From: Methanoculleus bourgensis MS2
GTDB taxonomy: Archaea; Halobacteriota; Methanomicrobia; Methanomicrobiales; Methanoculleaceae
Assembly (NCBI RefSeq): GCF_000304355.2
Contig: NC_018227.2
Location: 1,736,001-1,800,000 of the forward strand
DNA: 64,000 nucleotides
Direction: 5' to 3'
The notes under the pieces were generated by a model. It was given only the letters and a program-made list of their open reading frames with translations, was not told the origin of the DNA and ran no database searches. This document shows, piece after piece, positions 44,234 to 53,093 of this stretch. The position numbers were made by a program, and so were the translations under genes. Positions within the stretch are counted from its first letter, which is position 1; the number at the start of each line of letters is the position of its first letter.

Positions 44234-45474
44234 AACCAGTCGAAGTCATCGGTATCGACGTCTCTTACGGCGCAAAGAAGGTCCTCGAAGCAATCTCACT
44301 GCATGTGGAGAGAGGCGAGATCCTTGGGATTATCGGGCCGAACGGGTCGGGGAAGACGACGCTCATCAAGGCGATGAGCCGGATAGTCGCCCCGGAGAAT
44401 GGGGAGGTCCATCTCAATGACCGGAACCTGGATTTTTTCAGTTTCCGTGAACTGGCTCAGCAGGTCGCTGTCGTGCCGCAGGAGATCTCGATCGGTTTCG
44501 ATTACACCGTGCGCGATATCGTCATGATGGGAAGGCATCCCTACATCGGAAGGCTCTCCTCCGGGACCGCCCGGGATCTGGAGGTCTGCGACCGCGCCAT
44601 GCACCTCGCAAACGTCGCATACCTCGCCGACTCATCGGTCAACGAGATCAGCGGCGGCGAGCGGCAGCGGGTGTTCATCGCCCGGGCGCTCGCGCAGGAA
44701 CCGAAGATCCTGCTCCTCGACGAGGCGACCTCAAACCTCGATATCAGTCACCGGATCGAGATCTTAAACATCATCAGGAGTCTCACCGACGAGATCACGG
44801 TGATCAGCGTCTTCCATGACCTGAACCTGGCTGCCTACTACTGCGACCGCCTGATCATGCTGAAAGACCGGCAGGTGTTTGCCGTCGGGGAACCCCGGGA
44901 TGTGCTGACGCAGGAGACGCTCAATGCGGTATATGGGATCGACATCCTGGTAAAAACCCACCCCCTGACTGGCAAACCCTATATCCTCCCGGTGTATGGG
45001 CATACCGCAGACCATCAACCGGAAGAGGGTGTGCACGTCATATGCGGCGGGGGCACGGGGTCAGACCTCCTCTACGCCCTCCACAGGGAGGGGTTCAGGG
45101 TGAGCGCAGGCGTGCTCAATCTGTTAGATACCGATTATGCGGCCGCGACAGCGCTGGGTATCCCCTGCGTTACCGAGGCGCCGTTTGCCGCGATCTCTCC
45201 GGACGCCCGCGATAACCTCAGACGGTGCGTCGATGCCGCGTGTGCGGTCGTCGTCACGGCCATGCCCATCGGGCAGGGCAACATCGAGAATATCAGGATA
45301 CTGAAGGGCTACCGTGACAAGCCCATCATACTCCTCTGCGGCGGCGCGAACCCGTCCTTCCAGGACTACGTCGGGGGAGAGGCCGAAGCGATCATTCGCG
45401 AACTGCTTGACCGGGGTGCGGTCACGGCGGGGCGGATCGATGAGGTCCTGCAGGTCCTCAAACGGATGGAGTGA
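44230..45474 (+). CDS. btuD: BtuD-type ABC ATPase with extra C-terminal domain
   Basis: The ATPase partner of the permease, 414 residues. The ABC core (1-255) has Walker A GIIGPNGSGKTTLIKA, signature NEISGGERQRVFIARAL, Walker B ILLLDEATSNLD and VISVFHDLNLAAYYCDR. Residues ~265-414 are an added Rossmann-like domain (VHVICGGGTGSDLLYALHRE, GVLNLLDTDYAAATALGIPC, PIILLCGGANPSFQDYVGG), a length and layout seen in other archaeal BtuD proteins. Its role, possibly ligand sensing, is unknown. Confidence 0.82.
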   Translation: MKPVEVIGIDVSYGAKKVLEAISLHVERGEILGIIGPNGSGKTTLIKAMSRIVAPENGEVHLNDRNLDFFSFRELAQQVAVVPQEISIGFDYTVRDIVMMGRHPYIGRLSSGTARDLEVCDRAMHLANVAYLADSSVNEISGGERQRVFIARALAQEPKILLLDEATSNLDISHRIEILNIIRSLTDEITVISVFHDLNLAAYYCDRLIMLKDRQVFAVGEPRDVLTQETLNAVYGIDILVKTHPLTGKPYILPVYGHTADHQPEEGVHVICGGGTGSDLLYALHREGFRVSAGVLNLLDTDYAAATALGIPCVTEAPFAAISPDARDNLRRCVDAACAVVVTAMPIGQGNIENIRILKGYRDKPIILLCGGANPSFQDYVGGEAEAIIRELLDRGAVTAGRIDEVLQVLKRME

Positions 45475-45534
45475 CCGCCGGGAGCACCTCCAGGGTCAGT
45501 CGTCGCCCCTCCAAAGGCCTGGATCTGAAAGGAG

Positions 45535-45542
45535 TTTTTTTT
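45535..45542 (+). terminator. T8 terminator after btuD
   Basis: Eight T residues 60 bases after the btuD stop. This separates the transporter genes from the convergent small gene and from the surface-protein genes downstream. Confidence 0.5.
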
Positions 45543-45646
45543 CCGTTCCGGTCGTGGTGGGTACCGTCACGGGAGGTGGAGACAGGGGAGAGAGCCTCCT
45601 CCCTGAAAAAGGAAGGCGCGCAAAAAAAGCGGAGAAGAGATCGCAA

Positions 45647-45829
45647 TCAGACCTCGTAGGCCACGAGCGATAGCCCCAGGTCCTTCTCGAGATCCTGGAT
45701 TCGCTTGAGGTCGTTCTCGCTCAGCTTCGCATACACCGGTTTTGCATACGCAAGGATCGTCACACCTAACTCCTCCTCACAGCGCTGCACCCGTTTCACC
45801 TGCTCAGATGTCAGGCTCGCATATCCCAT
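45647..45829 (-). CDS. Small protein made of two copies of one ~26-residue unit
   Basis: A 60-residue protein that I do not recognise. It is an internal duplication: YASLTSEQVKRVQRCEEELG followed by VTILAY, then YAKLSENDLKRIQDLEKDLG followed by LSLVAY. Each half looks like helix-turn-strand. A start at 45838 would add three residues. The repeat structure makes a real gene much more likely than chance. It is convergent with btuD. The rest of the gap to 46241 has no gene that I can support; overlapping frames of 95 (minus) and ~50 (plus) codons at 45843-46130 look equally weak. Confidence 0.65.
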   Translation of the reverse strand: MGYASLTSEQVKRVQRCEEELGVTILAYAKPVYAKLSENDLKRIQDLEKDLGLSLVAYEV

Positions 45830-46179
45830 AGAGATCATGGTTCTAACTCCGGGTCACAATGATCACGGGGCATATTATAGGTTGCGGGGTCACTCCCCTC
45901 ACTGGTGGAGAGGAGCATTGAGAGATCCAGGTGTTGCCCCGGTTATTTAGAGCAAAAACGTCATCTTTGAAGACGAGCCCCGGTCGGGCGCGATGGAAGA
46001 CTTCACCGGAGGGGATGCGCGTGCGCTCCTGGATGAACTGGATGCGCGCGGTGCCGCCCGGGTCAGGGGACTGGAAGATATTGTAGCGCGCCTTGCCTTG
46101 CTGTAGCCCGAATGGACCCGGAATCGCCAATAGGAGGGCGTTGCCGTGCCGGCATATTCTTGCAATAGGGCAAATCCAT

Positions 46180-46225
46180 TTTAGTTAACTAAAGATGAAT
46201 TTGTAAAGTTTTATTACTTTAAATA
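46180..46225 (+). promoter_or_regulatory. Palindromic operator and TATA box before the DUF4430 surface protein
   Basis: A perfect 14-base palindrome TTTAGTTAACTAAA (46180-46193) lies 24 bases before a TATA-like TTTAAATA (46218-46225), which is 17 bases before the ATG at 46242. The mRNA would be nearly leaderless. The GTTAA half-site also appears around the btuC start. Confidence 0.55.
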
Positions 46226-46241
46226 AAGTCTAATTGTACAT

Positions 46242-49200
46242 ATGAGATCGAGACTGCCACCAATCTTTGTTGGGCTTATCATGCTCTCACTCCTGCTTGT
46301 CGGGGTGGCGAGCGCATCATATCCAATGTTTCACCACGACCAGCAGCGGATCGGCTATGTTCCCGGAGAGGGGCCGCAGACGAACGCCACCCTCTGGGTG
46401 GCAGAGACCGCCGAATATGCCGACGGTTCGCCGGCGGTACATAACGGAAAGGTCTTCGTCCCGACCTGGCCGGATATGAACTTCGATGAAACCAACCCGA
46501 TGGGGCTTGTCTGTTACGACGCCGCCACCGGGGTGGAGCTCTGGACGAACGAACTCGGCGGCGCCGACGTCGGTTCGGTCTCGGGCGTTGCCATCGCTGA
46601 CGGTCAGGTCTACCTCGGCGGGACCGACGGGCGGCTCTACTGCGTCGATGAAGCAACGGGGGAGACGCTCTGGGCGAGCGACCGGATCGATGCCACCGGC
46701 TATTTCGGGCTCTCGTCCTCGCCCCTCGTTTACGAAGGAACGGTCTACGCCCTCTCGGCTTCAGACGGCGTGCTGCATGCCTTCAACCCCGATGGCACCG
46801 TGGCATGGATCTTTGAGACTGGCAATGGTGTGCTGTACTTCACCTCCCCCGCAGGCTACGATGGAAAGATCTACTGCGCAGGGAACAGGAGCCAGATCTT
46901 CTGCATCGATCCTGCAACGCAGAGCGCCGTCTGGACCTTCAATCAGGGGGGGTCGGTGAAGTCTTCGCCGGTCATCGGTGAGGATGGGACCGTCTATTTT
47001 ACTACCAACTCGCGGTGCTATGCCCTCGACGGCACCACAGGCACGGAGCGATGGAACAGTTTCGTGACCGGGACGGCGGCGACCCCCGCCCTTGCCAACG
47101 GGTATATCTATGCAGGGGCCTCCGATGGACTCCACTGCCTTGATGCGTCGACCGGTGAGGAAAAATGGCACTTCCCGGCAAAAGAGGTAAACGTTGCACC
47201 GGTCGTGGCCGGCAACCTCGTCTACGCCGCGACCAACGAGGAGACCGGAACCTTGTATGCGGTGGACGCCGGGACCGGCGAACCGGTCTGGTCATACACC
47301 CTTAAGGCCGCGGGTGACGGCACGTTTGCCGCGTTCTTTGCCTCCTCGCCTGCGGTATCGGACGGCGTGCTCTACATCGGTGCCGAGAACAACCGCTTCT
47401 ACGCCTTCGGGGAAGGAGAGGTGCCGGGACCTGTGTTTACCGGATGGAGCGGATCGGTCAGCCTGGCAGATGGCCAGACCTTCACGGTCACCCCATTCAA
47501 CAACGATAGCGCCAGGTATACGATCAACCGGACCTCGGCGCTCGGGGTGCTCGATGCCGCCGCAACAAAAGGCGGTTTCAACTACACCGTCCTGGAGAGG
47601 GAATGGGGCACGTTCCTCTACTCCATCGGCGGTATCGCCTACAATGAGACTTCCGGGGACTCCTGGGTCTATTCGGTCAACGGGGTGCCCGCCGAGGTTG
47701 GGGCAGCAGACTACTCCCTCGCCGACGGCGACGTCATCACCTACTGGTACGGCGCATGGGGATCGACACCCGAGACCGCCGATGCGGTGGTCACCATCAC
47801 TGTCTCCATCCCGGCACCGCCTGCCCCGGTACCCGCGCTATGGAACGGGACCGTAGTCCTGACAAAAGGAGAGACCTTCCAGTTCGTCCCCTCGAATAAC
47901 GCCTCCGCCTCGTACACGGTCAACCGCACCACCGACCTCGGTGCTCTCGATGCCGCCGCAGTTAGCGGGAACTTCACCTTCAACACCTCTGACTCCTGGT
48001 ACGCCTCCTACGGGTCATTCCTGCTCGAAGATATCGCCGGCATTGCAAACGAGGACTGGACGCAGGAGAACGCGCGGTCCTGGAGCATCTTCATCAACGG
48101 TGCGGCGGCACCCGCAGGGTTCGGTGCAAACTCTCTCGCCGACGGCGACCGGCTCGCCTTTTACTACTGCCCCTCGGATCCGGTCACCTGGGCGCCGCTC
48201 ATTGACCGGGCTGAGTACGCCGTCACCATCGACGTCACCGTCCGCGATTTCTCATGGGAAGGAACGGTTAGCTTGGCGGATGGTCAGACCTTCCAGGTCA
48301 CCCCGTTCAACAACGCGAGCGCGACCTACACCGTCAACCGGACCTCAGCCCTCGGGGCGCTCGATGTAGCGGCGAGCACAGGAGGGTTCGATTACACCGT
48401 CCAGGAGACCGCCTGGGGTTCGTTCCTTTATTCCATCGGCGATATCGCCTACAACGAGACCTCCTGGGACTCCTGGCTCTATTCGGTCAACGGGATGCCC
48501 GCTGAAGTCGGGGCCGCGGACTTCTCCCTCACCGACGGTGACGTCGTCACCTACTGGTACGGCGCCTGGGGATCGAGCCCTGAGACTGCCCGTGCGGTGG
48601 TCAATATCACCGTCTCCATCCCGAAACCAGGGAGCGGCGGTGGTGGCGAAGATGACTGCGGCGATTCCCCATCCCCCTGGATCACCGTCACCCTCAATCC
48701 CGGGACGTTCACCCTCGCCGCAGATAACAGCAAAAAAACCTATGATGTCAACCGGCAGACAGCCCTCGGGGCGCTGGATGCAGCTGGAGTTGGGTATACC
48801 GTCGACGACACTTATTACCAGGATTACGGATCGCTCTTTATCGACTCCATCAAGGGAAGAAAGAACGACGGAGCAAAGGGCTGGATGTACCAGGTGAACG
48901 GCGAAAGCCCCGGTGTCGGTGCCAATACGTACACGGTCAAGGACGGCGATAACGTCGTCTTCTTCTGGAGTGAGAGTATGAGTTCGACCCCGGCGACCTC
49001 TCCGGATGTCGTCTCCATCAAGGTCGTGATCCCGGGGTCATCCGGTGGTTCTGGCTCCGATTCATCAGGTAGCGGGGGCTCCAGCTCAACGGGCACCGCT
49101 TCAGGCAGCGGGCAACAGGACGGCAGTGAGCCGGGACCTGCGTCGTTCCTCCTCAGATTACCGGCCGGAGCCACCGTCGAGCTCGGGGAGTGGGGCCAGA

Positions 49201-50000
49201 CCTTCTCGGTCGACACCACCGGTCCGGCCGCAGTCGGGGAGGAGGTCATCATATCAGGAAACACCCTCACGGTCAACCGGAGCGGCCTCGTGCTGACCAT
49301 CGCCGCCAGGAACATCAACGAGAAGGACGGCGTGGCCAGCGGCCTCATCGAGAGCGTCACCGCGGCAATCAACCCGATCTCCAGAGAGATCGAGGGCATG
49401 GGGGCCGTAGCCGCTTCACTGGTCCTCAACCTCACCGGTATCCCGGCGGCTGACGGTCGGCTCGATATCGCCTTCAACGCCACCCCGGATGCAACAGCAG
49501 AAAGGGCTTTCACTCTTGCTGCCGCAGAGAAGAATGAAGAGATCACTGCTCTTGCCTACACTGTGACTGTCACGCGAACCAACCTGGAGAATGGTGAAGA
49601 TATCGCCGGAGCAGTGATCCGGATGACCATAAGCCCCGGGTGGGTGGAAGAGCACGGCGGCGTGGGTGCCCTCAGGATCGCTCGATCTTCAGAGGACGGC
49701 ACATACCGGATACTCGATACCCGGGTTGCCGGGACCGATGAGAGCGGGAACCTGATCGTTGAGGCGACCTCACCCGGCGGCCTCTCGGTCTTCGGCCTGC
49801 TGGCGGTCAAGGCGGCACCTCCGGCACGGGACACCCTGGCGACCGCCGTAACCTCTGCGGTCTCTGATACGCCCGCTGCAGCAGAAACGCCTGCAGGAGC
49901 ATCCCCGTCTCTCTCATCACCGCTCATCATTGCCGGGGTGAGTGCGGTCCTGCTTATCGGGGCGGTATATCTCGTCGTCAAGCGAAGGAGACAACCATGA
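46242..50000 (+). CDS. Giant surface protein: PQQ-type propeller plus four transcobalamin-like (DUF4430) domains
   Basis: A 1252-residue exported protein. Signal peptide MRSRLPPIFVGLIMLSLLLV is followed by a PQQ/YVTN-type beta-propeller (about 28-395; CYDAATGVELWTNELGG, CIDPATQSAVWTF, LYAVDAGTGEPVWSY). Four repeats of ~125 residues follow at about 400-528, 530-665, 668-800 and 810-930. Each has a TVNRTSALGALDAA-like helix, a G-(S/T)FL-SI-GI segment, SW-YSVNG and L-DGD-ITYWYGAW. This is the pattern of DUF4430, the fold of the transcobalamin/intrinsic-factor C-terminal domain. A Gly/Ser linker, a ~220-residue region and a C-terminal membrane helix with KRRRQP complete it. The stop overlaps the next gene by four bases (ATGA). 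Corrinoid binding is inference from fold and neighbours. Confidence 0.78.
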   Translation: MRSRLPPIFVGLIMLSLLLVGVASASYPMFHHDQQRIGYVPGEGPQTNATLWVAETAEYADGSPAVHNGKVFVPTWPDMNFDETNPMGLVCYDAATGVELWTNELGGADVGSVSGVAIADGQVYLGGTDGRLYCVDEATGETLWASDRIDATGYFGLSSSPLVYEGTVYALSASDGVLHAFNPDGTVAWIFETGNGVLYFTSPAGYDGKIYCAGNRSQIFCIDPATQSAVWTFNQGGSVKSSPVIGEDGTVYFTTNSRCYALDGTTGTERWNSFVTGTAATPALANGYIYAGASDGLHCLDASTGEEKWHFPAKEVNVAPVVAGNLVYAATNEETGTLYAVDAGTGEPVWSYTLKAAGDGTFAAFFASSPAVSDGVLYIGAENNRFYAFGEGEVPGPVFTGWSGSVSLADGQTFTVTPFNNDSARYTINRTSALGVLDAAATKGGFNYTVLEREWGTFLYSIGGIAYNETSGDSWVYSVNGVPAEVGAADYSLADGDVITYWYGAWGSTPETADAVVTITVSIPAPPAPVPALWNGTVVLTKGETFQFVPSNNASASYTVNRTTDLGALDAAAVSGNFTFNTSDSWYASYGSFLLEDIAGIANEDWTQENARSWSIFINGAAAPAGFGANSLADGDRLAFYYCPSDPVTWAPLIDRAEYAVTIDVTVRDFSWEGTVSLADGQTFQVTPFNNASATYTVNRTSALGALDVAASTGGFDYTVQETAWGSFLYSIGDIAYNETSWDSWLYSVNGMPAEVGAADFSLTDGDVVTYWYGAWGSSPETARAVVNITVSIPKPGSGGGGEDDCGDSPSPWITVTLNPGTFTLAADNSKKTYDVNRQTALGALDAAGVGYTVDDTYYQDYGSLFIDSIKGRKNDGAKGWMYQVNGESPGVGANTYTVKDGDNVVFFWSESMSSTPATSPDVVSIKVVIPGSSGGSGSDSSGSGGSSSTGTASGSGQQDGSEPGPASFLLRLPAGATVELGEWGQTFSVDTTGPAAVGEEVIISGNTLTVNRSGLVLTIAARNINEKDGVASGLIESVTAAINPISREIEGMGAVAASLVLNLTGIPAADGRLDIAFNATPDATAERAFTLAAAEKNEEITALAYTVTVTRTNLENGEDIAGAVIRMTISPGWVEEHGGVGALRIARSSEDGTYRILDTRVAGTDESGNLIVEATSPGGLSVFGLLAVKAAPPARDTLATAVTSAVSDTPAAAETPAGASPSLSSPLIIAGVSAVLLIGAVYLVVKRRRQP

Positions 50001-51967
50001 AACACGGAATCAGTATCCTGCTCATCCTCCTGCTCTGCATAGCCTCGTGCGTAGCCTACCCCATGGATCCGGGTGACCCGGCCATCCAGGCCTCCCTGGA
50101 CTACCTCCGCGACTGCCAGAAGAGTGATGGCGGTTTCGGGGAAGCAGGGCGCGAGAGCAGTCCCGGCACATCCTCGTGGACGATCATGGCAGCCGTCGCT
50201 GCAGGCGAAGACCCGCGGGGATGGGTAAAGAACGGTAACTCGACCATCGACTACCTCCGGTCGATGAATGACGATATTCTAGCAAAAGGAGGGACCGTCG
50301 ATATCGCGCGCACGATCCTGACGCTGGTAGCGGTCGAAGAAGATCCCCGTGCCTTATGCGGGACCGATTACGTCGCGGAACTGAAATCGCGGGTGAAACC
50401 CAGCGGCCAGGCGGGAGACCACGTCTTCACGACCATCTGGACGATCATTGCCCTCGCTTCGGTCGGAGAAGAGACCGATGCATCGGCCGCATGGCTGGCA
50501 TCCCAGCAGAATGCAGACGGAGGCTTCCCCTGGACGCCGGGTGCCGAGAGCGACCCGGACGATACGGGCGCCGCACTTGAGGCGCTCGCGGCGGCGGGCA
50601 TCTCCCACGACGCGGCCGCGGTGCAGAACGCTCTCGCGTACTTGAAGGGGATGCAGCAGGAGGACGGCGGTTTCCACTACGGGGGAACGAGCGCTACAAA
50701 CTCTGCATCTGATTCCTGGGTCATCCAGGGTATTGTTGCCGCAGGAGGCAACCCTGCAGAGTGGAGAGCGGATAAGACGAGTGTGGTTGACCACCTCATC
50801 GGCCTGCAGAATCCCGACGGTTCGTTCCGCCATACCACCTACGTGACCGACAACCCCTGTGGGATGACGGCAAGTGCAGTCCCTGCACTCCTCGGAAAAC
50901 CCTACCCGGTGACCCCTTCAGAAACTCTACCGCTGTCACCCGCCACACCCGCACCGCACGTCACGACCACTGCCCCGACCGCAACACCAGCCCGAACCCC
51001 CGCTCCGGCGGCAACAGGCACCGGTGGGGGGACCGTGACGGTGACTGACGATTTTGGGGAGACAGTCACCATCCGGGGAATACCGCAGAGGATCGTCTCG
51101 CTTGCACCCTCCAACACCGAGATCCTGTATGACCTTGGTCTTGAGGACCGGATCGTCGGTATCACCGACTACTGTAACTATCCGCCGGCAGCCGCTGATA
51201 AACCAAAAGTCGGCGGATACAGTACTATCAGTATCGAGCGGGTGCTCGCGGCCGATCCCGATCTGGTCTTTGCCGCGCTTGGCAACACCGAAGACGTGGT
51301 CAACCGCCTGCGATCCCTCGGGATGACCGTCGTCTCACTCAACCCGGAGACGATCAACGATGTCCTGCATGACATCGAACTTGTCGGTGCTGCCACCGGG
51401 CAGGAAGAGCAGGCAGCGGCGTGCGTGAAGGAACTCCGGGCCCGCATCCAGGCAGTGACCGAAAAGACGGAGGGCCTGACAGAGAAGCCTTCGGTCGCCC
51501 ATGTCATCTGGTACGACCCGATCTGGGTCAGCGGCAAGGGGACGTTCCAGGACGAGGTGATCACGATGACCGGCGGTGTCAATGCGTTCGGTTCGGTCGA
51601 GGGATGGAGCATCATCGGCCTTGAAGAGTTCCTCACCTCAGATCCGGAGTACATCCTCGTCAGTTCTGGCACCGGCATGGGCGAGGGGGGGTATGATATC
51701 GTCTATGACTACTTCATGAACGAGCCCAGGATGCAGCAGCTCGATGCGGTCAGGAACGGCCATGTCTACGTCATCGACGCCGATATCATCAGCAGGGGAA
51801 GCCCGCGGATCGTGGATGCGCTGGAAGAGGTGGCGGGAGATCTCCACCCTGACCTCTTTGGAACGAGCGTCCCGGACACAACCCCCGTAGCACAGTCCCC
51901 GGGTTTCGGCGTGATCGCGCTTATCTGTGCGTTCTTCGCTGTCTTCCTGATCAGGGTGAAAAGGTAG
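49997..51967 (+). CDS. Alpha/alpha-barrel domain fused to BtuF-like periplasmic binding domain, PGF-type anchor
   Basis: A 656-residue exported protein. After a signal peptide (GISILLILLLCIASCVAYP), residues ~20-305 form an alpha/alpha toroid with four Q-x-DG-F repeats (QKSDGGFGE, QQNADGGFPW, QQEDGGFHYG, QNPDGSFRH), as in prenyltransferase/terpenoid-cyclase-like and transcobalamin alpha domains. A Thr/Pro linker leads to a class III solute-binding domain (~348-620: RIVSLAPSNTEILYDLGLED, VVSLNPETINDVLHDIE, WYDPIWVSGKGTFQDEVI) like BtuF. The tail is SPGFGVIALICAFF plus KR, a PGF-CTERM-like anchor. It would capture substrate outside the membrane and feed the BtuCD pair encoded upstream. Confidence 0.8.
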   Translation: MKHGISILLILLLCIASCVAYPMDPGDPAIQASLDYLRDCQKSDGGFGEAGRESSPGTSSWTIMAAVAAGEDPRGWVKNGNSTIDYLRSMNDDILAKGGTVDIARTILTLVAVEEDPRALCGTDYVAELKSRVKPSGQAGDHVFTTIWTIIALASVGEETDASAAWLASQQNADGGFPWTPGAESDPDDTGAALEALAAAGISHDAAAVQNALAYLKGMQQEDGGFHYGGTSATNSASDSWVIQGIVAAGGNPAEWRADKTSVVDHLIGLQNPDGSFRHTTYVTDNPCGMTASAVPALLGKPYPVTPSETLPLSPATPAPHVTTTAPTATPARTPAPAATGTGGGTVTVTDDFGETVTIRGIPQRIVSLAPSNTEILYDLGLEDRIVGITDYCNYPPAAADKPKVGGYSTISIERVLAADPDLVFAALGNTEDVVNRLRSLGMTVVSLNPETINDVLHDIELVGAATGQEEQAAACVKELRARIQAVTEKTEGLTEKPSVAHVIWYDPIWVSGKGTFQDEVITMTGGVNAFGSVEGWSIIGLEEFLTSDPEYILVSSGTGMGEGGYDIVYDYFMNEPRMQQLDAVRNGHVYVIDADIISRGSPRIVDALEEVAGDLHPDLFGTSVPDTTPVAQSPGFGVIALICAFFAVFLIRVKR

Positions 51968-51985
51968 ACCGGAGGCGGTAACGGA

Positions 51986-53083
51986 ATGCGGCAGAACCTC
52001 ATGGTATTCTTTTTTCTCGCGGTTGTTGTAGCGGGCGGCCTTGCATACCCGGTCCATGGGCAGGCGCTCTCCGGCGAGGAAGTCTGGCGGTCCGGGACCG
52101 GAGACCGGGTTGTGGGAGTTGCGCTCTCACAGAACGGTCTCTCTGGCGCTGCGATCACGGGGGAGAAGGTATACTTCTTTGACCGGAATGGCACGACGCT
52201 CTGGAGTTACCCGGTATCCCGCGGCAGGAGCGTGGCCATATCCTCTGACGGCGAGTATCTCGCGACCGGCGGGGACCAGTTCCTGCTCTTCGGCCGGAAC
52301 GGCGAGGTGCTCTGGCGATATGCGCCCGCATCCCGAATACAGGGTGTTGCCATAACTGCAGACGGGCGTACGGTCTATGCAGGGGTTGGTACCGGTCTCC
52401 TGGCCTTCTCCCTGGGTGAGGGGCGGTCAGCTGCCAACATCTCCTGGTCCTTGGATACAGGAGATCCGATCAGGAGTGTATCGATCGATGGCGAGGGCTC
52501 GAGCATCGTCACCGGTGGCGATTCGGGGGACGTCTACTTCTACGATGGAGACGGCCGGCTTCTCTGGAAATACAAGACAGGCAGCAGCGGCATCCGGGTG
52601 GCCATATCCCATGACGGCTCGACGGTGGCCGCAGCATCGTCCCAGCGGGTTATATTCCTCCTTAACCGCCATGGACGGCTACTCTGGAAGTCTCCGGCCG
52701 ATGAAGCGGTTACGGACGTCTCACTCTCAGAAGATGGGTCAACTCTTGTGGTGGCGGATGGTGGTATCCCTGTGTTTAGCAGGGACGGAGAGGTCATGTG
52801 GAGGTACGCGACCGGAGAAGGGATCAGGTGCGTCTCCATCTCGCCCGACGCAACCCATATCATCGCCGATTCGCTCGAGGGGACCGTATCGGTATTCAGG
52901 CTGCAGCCGGCAACCGGCCCTGCCGGTGCACCATCACCTGATGCCGTCTCCACCACCGAACCATCCCCCTCCCCGGAGCAGCAGACGTCCACCGGGCAGG
53001 GGGCGGAACTCTCCCCGGCAGCGCCGGCTGCTGCGGGCGCGTTGCTCGCCGCACTGGCATGGTGGAGGAGAAAGAACCAATAG
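51986..53083 (+). CDS. Secreted WD40/PQQ-like beta-propeller protein with C-terminal anchor
   Basis: A 365-residue exported protein. Signal sequence LMVFFFLAVVVAGGLAYP is followed by about seven propeller units with alternating SISSDGEYLATGGD-type and FFDRNGTTLWSY-type strands (GDSGDVYFYDGDGRLLWKYK, VIFLLNRHGRLLWKS, IPVFSRDGEVMWRY). A Pro/Ser/Thr linker and a short hydrophobic helix ending in WWRRKNQ anchor it. It follows the BtuF fusion by 18 bases with a GGAGG, so it probably belongs to the same surface operon. Ligand unknown. Confidence 0.75.
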   Translation: MRQNLMVFFFLAVVVAGGLAYPVHGQALSGEEVWRSGTGDRVVGVALSQNGLSGAAITGEKVYFFDRNGTTLWSYPVSRGRSVAISSDGEYLATGGDQFLLFGRNGEVLWRYAPASRIQGVAITADGRTVYAGVGTGLLAFSLGEGRSAANISWSLDTGDPIRSVSIDGEGSSIVTGGDSGDVYFYDGDGRLLWKYKTGSSGIRVAISHDGSTVAAASSQRVIFLLNRHGRLLWKSPADEAVTDVSLSEDGSTLVVADGGIPVFSRDGEVMWRYATGEGIRCVSISPDATHIIADSLEGTVSVFRLQPATGPAGAPSPDAVSTTEPSPSPEQQTSTGQGAELSPAAPAAAGALLAALAWWRRKNQ

Positions 53084-53093
53084 CCGGGGTTCC

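Noticed and set aside
45843-46130. Possible 95-codon minus-strand gene or ~50-codon plus-strand remnant before the DUF4430 protein
   Set aside because: Neither strand gives a recognisable protein, and the two frames are equally plausible, so none was annotated.
52377-53093. Upstream extension of the TIM-barrel gene frame inside the propeller gene
   Set aside because: Its translation is the out-of-frame shadow of the propeller protein; the TIM-barrel match begins only at the ATG at 53094.
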